Positions 10,069 through 18,360 of a stretch of 37,877 bases of DNA are shown here, one piece after another. The position numbers were made by a program, and so were the translations under genes. This DNA is from Dunaliella salina (lineage: Eukaryota; Chlorophyta; Chlorophyceae; Chlamydomonadales; Dunaliellaceae): NCBI GenBank assembly GCA_002284615.2, contig MU070085.1:126070-163946 (forward strand). Reading direction: 5' to 3'. The notes beneath the pieces were generated by a model. It worked only from the letters and a program-made list of their open reading frames with translations. It ran no database searches and was not told the DNA's origin. The number at the start of each line of letters is the position of its first letter. The first letter of the stretch is position 1.

Positions 10069-11559
10069 CTAGATGTTCCTGATCAAGGAAAGCTTCTTTT
10101 TCAGGTTGCGCCATTTATTGCTTGTAGTCCTCGGGTTGTAGTGGTTGTGGTCTGAGGAGGTAATTTTCGTGTTGCATACTTTCAATGCTACTTGGTAGGG
10201 AGAGTGAATGAGGCTAGAGATGCCTTCTGCCAGTGTTTCAACTGTATCAACAGCCGGTTTATTGCATAGTGTCTCAAGTGTTTTGGTTTGTTTGGCAGGT
10301 GTGTTGCTTAGATCATCTAAAAATGTAATGGCTTCCGTACAGGCCGGGTCAAGGGTTTGAAGCACTTTTTCAAGGTTTTGGGGAACCCCATGTGCAGGGT
10401 CTTGCAAGGAATGTGTGAATGCTGTTCTGTCAGAGTCACTGATAGGGCGAACAAGGACTTTTTGTGGGCTTTGTGTGGAGAACTGTGATTCTTTTAGGAA
10501 GGGAATATGATCCTGAAGGATGTTAAGAGGTATGTCAGCTATGGGTGGGACATGATCGCTAAGGGAGCCCAGTTCATGGGTGGAACAGGGGGAACATTTA
10601 CGCGCAAATTCAGAGGGTAGAATGACGTCATCGATGCGGCCAAAAGCGTAGCTCGTATTGTTATCTACGTCTTTGCCAGTAGCTTGGTAGTGGGTCCAGG
10701 GTCTGCAGGTTTCCTTCTTGCAGGGGCATAGATTATTAGAGAGGAGAAATTCCTGGTACATTCTATCAGCCTGGTAGGTCGTGTTGCTGGAGTGGTCATC
10801 AGCTCTGACTGTAGCATTCATGTCACCAATTATCAAGGGGATGCAGCTGCTGTGGGTGTCAAGCAAAGTCTTTATGTAATCTTTCATTTCATTCCTGCTG
10901 ACCAGAGCTTCATGAGGGCTGCCGGATGGCCAGTAGGTGCCTAATAGGAGAAGATTGGCATTGGCTCCCTTGAGTACTAGTATGTATAGTATGTATAGTA
11001 TGACAGAGGCAATTCTTCCCTTAGAGTTGCTGTATACTGGAGAGCAATGGGTGGCTAGGGCTAAAGTGTCACAAACGCAGATGGTCGTGCCACAGGCCCT
11101 ATCGAAAGCTGACCAGGATTTGTAAATTTTGGGGAGTGATTCTAACAAAGAACGGGACTTATTGCTTCTGTGGAGCTTGGTTTTGGTAAGGACTAAAATA
11201 TCTGGGTTGTGGGTAGCTATGGAATGGCGGAGGTCCCATTGGCTCTTAAAGAGGCCTCTGACATTCATGGTCATGATTATGAGCACATGTTTTCTGTCCT
11301 GCAGATGCCCCAGAGGATTTTCAGGGGTATCATACATTTTGGAGTGTGTGTGGTTCAGCTGTGAGACAGGCTGGGTGGGGCTTCCACTTACGCTGCTTTG
11401 TGGTGTTTGAGTGGTGTGAATAGGTTGGGAATCCTGGACTATGGAGGGCTCTGGAGTGGTATCTACATGGAAAGTGGTATTGTACGCAAAGGAGTTTGGG
11501 TCAAACGGAACGGAGCAGTCTGCCAGATGAAGGTCAGAGGCTGGATCAAGCCATCCCAT
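10069..11559 (-). pseudogene. LINE A apurinic-type (APE) endonuclease
   Basis: Open frame of 496 codons, with the APE/DNase I-like fold at about residues 92-345 (nt 10524-11286). It would nick target DNA to prime reverse transcription. Motifs: MTMNVRGL (N99), DILVLTKTKL (residues 120-129), TYWPSG, IIGDMNATV (GDMN 245-248), FGRIDDVILP (307-315) and SLSDHVPP (SDH from 334). The catalytic Glu expected in the ETK-type motif is Lys126, so this copy is probably inactive. The N-terminal 90 residues are Thr/Pro-rich; the C-terminal 150 have no obvious domain and lead to the RT. The first Met is used here, but the family protein clearly begins further upstream. Confidence 0.85.
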
Positions 11560-11910
11560 ACACTTCCTCTCTGGAAAGTAAGTAAGCTACCTTGAAGATT
11601 TTTCCAATCACTTTCAGTTTGGCCAGGGGAGCAGTGAGGGTGGGTAACCTGAAGAATGTAAAGTTCCTCTCGATTCCAAGACAATTTGCGAAGGTAGTGG
11701 TTGAAGATCATAATGTTGAAGTTTCCTGATCCATGGGTGTAATAGCGGCTCAGGTGGATGTGTTGCTGCAAGTTACGACTCAAAAGGGTATCCTCCATGC
11801 GGCGTACGTGTGACACAACACTGTGGCCAAAGATGATAGGTTCACCTAGGAGTGGACCAGACAGAAGGCTTTCTCTTGTTTTTCCATGTACTGTGAATTT
11901 TGAGGATTGA
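11463..11910 (-). pseudogene. LINE A N-terminal segment, possibly SGNH-like
   Basis: Frame upstream of the APE reads LLGEPIIFGHSVVSHVRRME and continues with HLSRYYTHGSGNFNIMIF and WNREELYILQVTH. The IIFGHSVV-x-HVRR opening resembles the first block of SGNH/GDSL hydrolase-like domains found in some retroelement proteins, with His in place of Asp in G-D-S. Other SGNH blocks are not evident, so the call is weak. The frame is open without a clear start and overlaps the APE frame, implying a frameshift or two ORFs. Confidence 0.35.
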
Positions 11911-12009
11911 GAGTGTTACCTCTTGTATTGCCAAGAAATATTGAAGGCAGTGAAGGGAGGTTCATTTCCTTTGGGTCATATCAACTATATTAGAACACTC
12001 CCCTCACCC

Positions 12010-12775
12010 TATCCATTTTTATAAAGCCAAAGCCCACTCTGGCATCATAGGAAATGAGGGGGCTGACGCTTGCGCTCGCACCGCAGCCCTCTCTCACACC
12101 ATTGACATTGCACTTCCAGATGCCAGGGACCCTTTCCACAATTTCTACTTGCTTTCGTTGAAGACCTCTTCCACACAAAATGATGGCATGCACCGCTCCC
12201 ACACGCTTCCGATGCATTATCTCACCAACCTGAGCGACAAACTTAAAACACGCGTGCACAAGAAACACAAGCTTGGCTCTGCTAACACCTCTGGATACCA
12301 CTACCAGAGATGGCAGAAGCTTAACGATGCCACACCACCCACCAACAATTCCAACACTGAAGTTTACAATCCAACCCCTCAACTTGCAAACAAGGAGATC
12401 AGCAACTCCGTCTGGAAAGGCCCAAAGATAACCCTCAAACAGCAAATAAACATTACAAAGTATCGAACGGATACACTGTACACACAGAGTCATGCCTCCT
12501 ACTTCAATTTTTCCAGTTCTGATAAATGCCCACTCTGTGCAAATACAGAAAGTATTTATCACGTTCTGCTGAGGTGTACCAACTCAACAATGAGTGGGAT
12601 GCACACCAACAGACACCATGCGGCCCTTAGTCTCTGTGTAGAAGCCCTGAGTAAGGGCCGGTATGGCACATCCCTCATTAGCATGGATGGCTGCAATCAT
12701 GACAGACTTCTGCATCAAGGCATACAAATCCCTGAAAACACATCTCCAGCTATTCCAGATTGGTTTCCCAAATGA
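12010..12775 (+). pseudogene. LINE B RNase H end and zinc-knuckle region
   Basis: Begins with the last RNase H block, where the catalytic Asp of GNEGAD is kept, unlike in family A. Then come HKKHKLGSANTSGYHYQRW, WKGPKITLKQQINITKYRTD and a knuckle CPLCANTESIYHVLLRC (Cys127, Cys130, His138, Cys143 of the frame starting at 12149), followed by TNRHHAALSL. The order is the same as in family A. The frame stops at 12775, just before the RLE, which continues in another frame, so there is at least one frameshift. Confidence 0.7.
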
Positions 12776-13192
12776 CATTGCCTCACCTGCTTGGCACCAA
12801 AGCCGCCCTGATGCTCTTTTTGTGCGCCCCATCCCAGGCAGACAAGCCAACCTTGATCCTACCAATATCCCCCAAAAGGTAGGGATATTCACCTCGTCGA
12901 ACTTAAACTCTGCCCTGACACAAATCCCTTCATCACTTTAGAACGTGCACGGACTCAACATTCCCACACTATGACTAGACTTATAACACGCAGCTTAAGG
13001 AACCCAAACTTGAATAACAAAGTGACTTTGCATACCATCTTAATTGGTGTGGGTGGCACGATTTACTATGAGCTAACAATTTCACCTCTCATAAATCTGG
13101 GTCTAACCAGACAGAAAGCCAAATCGCTAGCATCCAAGCTCAGGGACCATGCCATCCAAAGATTATCCGCCATCATTAACACTAGTCACTAG
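12776..13192 (+). pseudogene. LINE B restriction-like endonuclease domain
   Basis: Split over two frames. SRPDALFVRPIPG (PD motif) is followed, after a frame change, by DIHLVELKLCPDTNP (E-x-K) and then by ARTQHSHTMTRLITRSL, HTILIGVGGTIYYELT and LASKLRDHAIQRLSAIINTS. The layout matches the A and C RLE: PD, E-x-K, a QH helix, then an ILxGVGGxIY strand. Read together, it is the C-terminal nuclease of a Dualen-type LINE. The stop codon lies inside a perfect palindrome at 13174-13200. Confidence 0.7.
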
Positions 13193-13200
13193 TGTTAATG
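13174..13200. repeat. Perfect 27-bp palindrome at the LINE B stop codon
   Basis: CATTAACACTAGT, one C, then ACTAGTGTTAATG: two 13-bp arms with a single-base spacer. The second B copy (minus, near 21120) lacks the palindrome, so it is a private change rather than a conserved LINE feature. Confidence 0.85.
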
Positions 13201-13499
13201 TGTCTAGTAGACATGCACTTTGCTTTCAGAGGGCATCTGGGAGGGGCTTTGCTGGGCGCGCAGCGGCGGCTGAGGATGGAAGTAGGAGAGTTTGAGCGCT
13301 CAGGGGCATGGCTAGCAATCCTCCAGATCCCCATTAGTTCTGTCTCTTGCTCTCTCCTAGGCTAGTTTTGTTAGTTTAGGTGGAGGGCCTCCTGGTGAGT
13401 CTTCTAAATTTTGTTCAAAGTTCTTCCCTTAATGCACGCGGCCTTTGGCTTGCGTAGGGTTTTCTTTTTCTTTTCTTTTACTTTGGGAGCGCAAGTTGA

Positions 13500-13960
13500 C
13501 GGGAGCTTCCTTGAGGGAGTCCAGTAATTAAGGATACATCATAAGTAAGGATACATAAGTAATCCAGGGATACATAAGTAATCCATAAGGATACATCACT
13601 ATATCTGCCTACAAGGGCAGCTGAGCAGGAACACAGAGGCCTTTGACCAAACCAGTCTCAAAAAGAAAGAAGTGCTTAAACTTGTGCGCAAATGTCATTT
13701 GAATGCGGAGAAAAAGGCTTGAGCAGAGTTCAACTGGTGGTCAACTGCTGGAAACATGTGTAGTCACTAAGCATGAAATGAACATGCAAAGCTAAGCACA
13801 GAAATTCTACCAGATTTCACGAGTATTAAGTTCCAGAAAATATACACTCATTACACCACGAGATGCTCAGAATTAAGAGGACAGCACAGCTTTGAAATGG
13901 TCCAAGAGGCCTTGAAAGATGATGTTACAATTAGTAATTCAACGTCTCTACAGGTGCATG
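13500..13960. repeat. Unclassified dispersed repeat with GGATACAT motifs
   Basis: 13528-13592 has repeated GGATACATAAGTAATCC-like units. The following CGCCTACAAGGGCAGCTGAGC-like block also occurs near 25875-25900, and a divergent form at 20400-20415. 13840-13940 (AATGGTCCAAGAGGCC) resembles 18190-18230 (GATGGTCCAGAGGGCC). No coding domain was seen; it is probably several repeat fragments. Confidence 0.45.
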
Positions 13961-14800
13961 TATTACAGAGCGACTACGCTCCCTGGATATGGAAATTCCA
14001 AAGACAGTACACCAACACATTCCACATTGGCTGTTTCAATCCAGACAACCACCACATACACAGCTCAGTCGCCCTGGTGGCATTATAGTTTTACCCCTTG
14101 AAGGCAGAGACTCCACACATCACCCGCAGGATATGAATCCCAGAGACAGAGGTATCCACCTCAAATTTTGTTCGGACACGAAACCTGAACAAACTCTCCA
14201 CACTGCACAAAATCAGCACAAACACACAATTGAAAGCTTATGCACAAGATCTCTTTGGAGTACAAACCTCAATAACAGAGTCACATTACATTAATGTAAT
14301 GTGGAATATGGAATAATGGAATATTCCATACTAATTGGAGTTGCTGGAACTATTTTCCCTACAATATTGATCCCCTCGGCAAACTTGGCCTATCAAAAGA
14401 CAAAGCTCACAAAACTGCCAAAAAACTCCACAATCATGCTGTAAAGTCCCTAACAAAAATCCACAACACCAAAAATGCCATCCAACTCAGTAACATAAGC
14501 AGTGGGGGGCTGGGGGAGGGGGCTACAGGGAGGGCTGCGTACAGAACAGCGAGGCGCGCAGCCGGGCGGATGGCCGACGACCCGCTGGCCCCTCATTTGC
14601 AGGGCTGCTCATAGCTAGCCTTGTTTGGTGGGGCTCACTGTTAGTGCCAGTGCTGACATTTGGGTTTTTCCTTGCACGCTGGGAAGTGCCAGCATAGACT
14701 CCTTACTTTTTAGTACTCCAATTCTCAGCATCCATCATCGTCAAAGCTTAATGTGCATGATCTCCATTGTTAGCTTCAGCGCTGGCTAGCTAGCAGATAG
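13960..14800 (+). pseudogene. LINE family D remnant: RLE end and 3' UTR
   Basis: Translated blocks SRPGGIIVLPLEGRDS, GIHLKFCSDTKPEQTL, TAQNQHKHTIESLCTRSL and TNLNNRVTLH align with the LINE B RLE. After a small palindromic insertion at 14282-14335 the frame resumes as ILIGVAGTIFP. A GC-rich 3' UTR follows (AGCAGTGGGGGGCTGGGGGA), and a related 3' UTR is at 20120-20330. The E of E-x-K is not in the same frame here (GIHL-KFC), so this copy is degenerate. Confidence 0.6.
14282..14335. repeat. Double palindromic insertion in LINE D
   Basis: CACATTACATTAATGTAATGTG (14282-14303, written as two halves CACATTACATT and AATGTAATGTG) is a perfect palindrome. It is followed by TATGGAATA...TATTCCATA, a second inverted pair. 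They sit exactly where the LINE frame RVTLH should continue directly into ILIGV. Confidence 0.75.
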
Positions 14801-14805
14801 GCCTA

Positions 14806-15017
14806 ATACCATGCTTTGGTTGACTAAGACACATGCTCTCCCTGCTAGCATGTATGCTAGTCAAATTTGGGGTACCAGGTTTATGAGACCAGGAGATGAG
14901 ATGACCTGCCCTTTGCAGACCGTACACCTGTGTTCAATGAAGCGAATTCTCAGAGTGAAAAAAACTACACCAAATTGGTCTGTGCTGCGTGAATGTGGGT
15001 TTGAACCATTACAATTC
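14806..15017 (+). pseudogene. L1-like LINE fragment
   Basis: Plus-strand frame with LPASMYASQIWGTRFMRPGD, KRILRVKKTTPNWSVLREC and GFEPLQF. It aligns with the L1-like copies at 8271-9346 (GTEYFKEG, VKRTTPNWAVLRECG) and 26129-27366. Only about 70 residues remain before the sequence switches abruptly to LINE A RT at about 15018. Confidence 0.75.
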
Positions 15018-15757
15018 CGCACTTATTATTTCCGGCCGCACTCATTATTTCCGGCAGCAAGACTAAAGCTACCGGCATTCTACACAGCCATTCTTGGAAA
15101 GATCACAATGGAGTGGCTCCATCTCAAGCTCTCCACCAAAGGCTTCAGGGGAAAATAGAAATCCAAGGACAGAAAGCCCAGTTCCTCGCCTCAAGTGAGC
15201 CCTTCCTCTATCTTGGAATTCAAATGACAATGGACCTTAACTGGAAGCACCAGATTCAGCGTATGACTTAAAACCTCAAAAATAAGCTAGATAATCTTGA
15301 CGCATCCTATGCATCCCCACGCCAAGTACTCAACATAGTCCGCACAGCCATACTCCCTAGCCTTGCATACTCTTTTGCAGTAACTCCCTGCACCCCTACT
15401 GACCTTGTTATCTGGGACACCATGATAGACAGAATGGTCAAACACAAACACAAACTCTGGAAAGGCACAGCTGCAGCAATGGTCCGTGGAGATTTTGATA
15501 ACTTTGGACTAGGACGCACTTCAATCTGTGTAGAGTACCATAGACGCCAGGCTTTTTCCCTCTCTTCCAGCCTTGAGGACCCCTCAGTAAAACACCGCAC
15601 AGTTAGCCTCAACCTCCTAACTAAGCAGATAAAAAACCTTAATACTTTATCTGAAGCCTACCTCACCAAACGAGAAGGAACAAATCTGCACATCAAACGT
15701 CAGCTCAACTATAAACATACGCGCCTGCCAGCTGACTAGCGTGCATTCCAGCAAGCT
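15018..15757 (+). pseudogene. LINE A fragment: end of RT and thumb
   Basis: Plus-strand A-family DNA, the reverse complement of about 6835-7560. It holds the end of the RT (SKTKATGIL-equivalent region, then LGIQMTMDLNWKHQIQ), and FDNFGLGRTSICVEYHRRQA and LSEAYLTKREGTNLHIKRQL. It begins with a 19-bp tandem duplication (15018-15036 and 15037-15055). It ends abruptly at the AAGCTCCATCTCAT block, next to a family C 3' tail in the opposite orientation. Confidence 0.8.
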
Positions 15758-16755
15758 CCATCTCATGAAGAAGAAAGAAAAACTACGCAGGCAGTGAAAA
15801 CACTCCCCACATCAATTAAGGAAAAGAGGATACCTAGGGCCGAGGCACCGTGTATCCGCTTCACCAAGAGAAAGCAGAAGCAAGAAGTCAGTGGGGATCA
15901 GGTGGGTTACTGGCAGTAGCCCGTGCCTGATCTTGTTGATGAGAGTTGAAGAAAGTTTTCTCAATAGCGCGCCTGGTGCTGGCAAGTTTGTAGGCATACA
16001 GGACAGAATGAGCATGAAGCCTCCGAGCAAGCTTGGTGGCCTTGTAAGTGTCAAGACCAAGCTCCTTTAGATGCTCCAATGTGTGTTGGGTGTAGATGAC
16101 TCCTCCCACACCTAACAGGATAGTATGGAGGGTGACCTGAGCTGAGGCTCTAGAAAGATGACGACAAAGGTCGCGGTGCTGCTGCTTGGAGGCCTCAAGC
16201 TGGCTGTTGGGCCGTGTGTCCTCACAGTACTTGACTTCTACAAGGTGGATATGTCTCTGATCTGGGTGGAGCTGACTGGGGTCACGAGCCTTGGATGTGG
16301 GTGGAGCGGCTGTGGCTGGCGCTGGGTCCTCCCTGTTTCCCCCGCGCCCCCCTGCACTTCTCAATTCATAACGAGGATTCAACCTAGACGCTCTTGTCAG
16401 AGGAACAACCAATAGAGCATCAGGCCGGCTGGAAGTGAGCCTATCCTTATTAGGGAAGCGGCGTGGGAAAATATATTTAGGGAGGGTCCTATTGGTAGCA
16501 TGTTCTGGGATCTGTAGATCTTGCAAGGCAAGACGGTCTGCACTGCCAGTGTCCATGGAGGCAATACCTGCCCCAAGAGGGCCTTTGCTGATGGCTTTTA
16601 GGAGGATTCTGCTGGCAATATTATGTCTCTCAGTCACCATACCAGACATGGTTGAATTTTTGCATCCTGACAANATGTGAAGGGCACTGTCAAATTCCCC
16701 ACAGAGGGGGCATTGCAGGCTGGTGGAAATTTTGAAGCGCACCGCGTGTTNATGC
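15758..16755 (-). mobile_element. LINE family C 3' portion (knuckle, RLE, 3' UTR)
   Basis: Minus-strand element whose 3' tail (plus strand GAAGAAGAAAGAAAAACTAC) abuts the end of the plus-strand LINE A fragment. A closely related copy lies at 33586-35394. The upstream end is lost at about 16742-16755, where a plus-strand A-family 3' end begins. The RNase H segment seen in the other C copy is missing. Confidence 0.75.
15888..16742 (-). pseudogene. LINE C zinc knuckle plus RLE (best preserved)
   Basis: Open frame of 284 codons, the cleanest RLE in the window. Knuckle: CPLCGEFDSALH (Cys11, Cys14, His22), then GC at 27. Nuclease: SSRPDALLVVPL (RPDA 106-109), RHIHLVEVKYCEDTRP (Glu169 and Lys171 as E-x-K), ASKQQHRDLCRHL (QQH 187-189), ILLGVGGVIYTQHTL and the C-terminal helix LHAHSVLYAYKLASTRRAIE. 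Known: RLEs belong to the PD-(D/E)XK superfamily and follow a CCHC motif in site-preferring LINEs. The 60-residue gap between PD and E-x-K includes a low-complexity Gly/Pro/Ala insert. One ambiguous base lies in the knuckle. Met1 is only the first ATG in a longer degraded frame. Confidence 0.8.
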
Positions 16756-17006
16756 CCATTCTGTTCAATATGCCCACAAACTAGTCACCATCCGCCGCGC
16801 TATTGAAAATAAGAATACTTCCCACAGCCAGGCTCTAGAGCCAGGTGCTTCTAGTAACCCTCCAGACCCACATTAGCATTCTCTTATTCATACCTTGTGG
16901 TGAAGGGGGCACACGGCTCTTTTTTTTGAGCCAATGTGTCACCTTCTCCTTAATTGATGTAGGGAGAGTTTCTCTGCCTACGTAGTTTTTCTTTTTCTTT
17001 TCTTCA
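16756..17006 (+). mobile_element. LINE A 3'-end fragment in opposite orientation
   Basis: About 250 bp matching the reverse complement of 2063-2310: end of the RLE frame, CCCACAGCCAGGCTCTAGAG, the 3' UTR and the CTACGTAGTTTTTCTTTTTC tail. It sits between the family C knuckle (16742) and methyltransferase-like (17007) parts. I found no convincing target duplication, and a family C segment of about 1 kb is missing at the site, which suggests an insertion with deletion or a later rearrangement. Confidence 0.75.
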
Positions 17007-18028
17007 GGCCTGTGAGCCAATTTGGGTTGTTCTCATTCAGGCAGATTCTTGCAGCGGTATTCCAAACAGCAATTATTTGTAGGCTCCAGGAGTGGCATGG
17101 GAGGACAATTTCCTGGCTTACCCAGAACGGGAGAGTGGCATAGCTGAGACTTTTTGAGGGTATGGCTCCCAACGTGCAACAGAAGTGAGGGTAGGCATTC
17201 AGGAGTTTAGAGTANGGATTTGTGCTCATAGGGCCTCCCCAGCTTGGTAAGAACATGAAGGTTGCCGTGGCGCGGCTTTTGTTGCATGGCAGAAAATTGG
17301 CATATTTGAGAGTAAGGTACATCACATGGTCATCGTAAATTGGATGGCATACTGAAAGTCCTGAGAATTTGGATGAGAGGCTGTTATGGATGGCTCCGAA
17401 TACCCTATCTCGAGGGTGTCCACTCCAGTAGTTGAGGTGGCAGGGGTTGTAGTCTAGGGGAGAGGCCATTTTTTCCTGGGTTACGAGGGCCCATTTTTGC
17501 ATGGCAGTGTGGATATGATTTGGTAGGATGCGTATGTATGAATCCTTGTTCTTCTTACTTTGTTGCATTTTGTTGTTAAGGATTGAGCGTGAGAAAAGAC
17601 CCACTAGCTCAGAGGCAAAGCTTTGGGGTGGAGGTTGAATTGTGCTATGGATCCCATTATCTCTGGCTCTGCTGAATGCAGCGTGGAGGACATTGATGCG
17701 CTCTGGGGTTAGCATACCTTTGCATTTTCCATCTGTGCCATAGATGCATGCCACTTGTTTGGAATAGATTTGTGGTAGCACCAAAGGTGGTATTGATGGC
17801 GTGGAAGGGGGGTGGGTAGTATCTGCTCTAGGTTGGGGATCCGTTGTATTGTTGGGGTCTGGCCTAATGAGGTCAACTGTTGTAATCCAGAATTCACAGC
17901 GGCCAGTTCCATTAATATCTGCTTGGGGGTTCGTGGGATTCATGTCAAAGGTGGCCTTGTTGTGGAGTTCTGTGTCTAATTTCTGTTTCCAAGTGTTTGT
18001 CTCGTCTGAGTTTCCAAATCCTTGAGTT
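17007..18028 (-). pseudogene. LINE C methyltransferase-like domain (PCIF1-like), best copy
   Basis: Open frame of 321 codons (stop at 16978; its last eight codons come from the neighbouring LINE A tail). N-terminal half: VACIYGTDGKCKGM, SFASELVGLFSRSIL, TAMQKWALVTQEKMASPLDY. Core: RDRVFGAIHNSLSSKFSGLS (FG near 182), VCHPIYDD (199-204), ATATFMFLPSWGG (226-236), IPSKSLSYATLPFW and LQIIAVWNTAARI (288-300). This order resembles the C-terminal half of PCIF1-type cap-adenosine methyltransferases: FG, an (N)PPF/Y-type motif, a xFxxPxW strand, and a final strand ending in N/T. His takes the place of the catalytic Asn/Asp. Activity, substrate and even the superfamily need a structure or profile comparison. 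Codons 1-60 are a Pro/Thr-rich linker. Confidence 0.55.
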
Positions 18029-18360
18029 CAGAGGAGTCATACTATAGTATGCTGGAAGAAATACACACACAGTCACTGTCTGAACAGGCATGCGAAGTCA
18101 AGCACAAATTCAACTAGGTTGCACTGAGTGCTTGTACGAAGTGCACTCTTGTGGTACCACAAATGATGCTAAGAAAATAAGAGAGCTGCACGACGATAAA
18201 AGATGGTCCAGAGGGCCGTGACAGATACTTTCATGATATGCTTCAGTTCTCAGCATCACTTCACTGATACGTTGCACTGCTTAAGAAAGGTAACTACTGG
18301 TCTGGTATGTGCACAGATATCAGGCACACACTAGGTTGCTTGTAGCACTCGCCACAAGGC
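18029..18360. other. Unassigned DNA beside the LINE C fragment
   Basis: A short stretch with weak similarity to 13680-13940 (GATGGTCCAGAGGGCC and nearby words). No reading frame or terminal repeat is recognised. A small inverted CATACTATAGTATG lies at 18039-18052. Confidence 0.35.

Larger units (their letters stand above)
2063..11985 (-). mobile_element. LINE family A, Dualen/RandI-like dual-endonuclease retrotransposon (long degenerate copy)
   Basis: About 9.9 kb of minus strand with a consistent domain order: possible SGNH-like segment, APE endonuclease, RT, basic linker, PHD finger, methyltransferase-like domain, RNase H, CCHC-type knuckle, RLE. The 3' end has the tail seen in every copy here, CTACGTAG-like text followed by (TTTTC)n, read on the plus strand as GAAAAACTACGTA at 2083-2095. 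Known: Dualen/RandI LINEs from Chlamydomonas have both APE and RLE. Stops, frameshifts and a nested LINE at 8271-9346 show that this copy is dead. The 5' limit near 11985 is set only by the start of a plus-strand family B fragment, so the element may be 5' truncated. Family assignment rests on motifs, not on a tree. Confidence 0.85.
11990..13480 (+). mobile_element. LINE family B, 3' part (RNase H end, knuckle, RLE, 3' UTR)
   Basis: Plus-strand fragment of a LINE related to A but clearly divergent. It starts within RNase H (KAKAHSGIIGNEGADACA, 12022-12075), continues through the knuckle and RLE, and ends after a 3' UTR. The same 3' UTR is on the minus strand at 20836-21090, including GGGAGGGG(C/T)TTTGCTGGGCGC and CCTCCAGATCCCCATTAG. 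The end is near 13455-13480, where GCGGCCTTTGGCTTGCG is followed by a TTTTC-rich tail. Confidence 0.75.
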
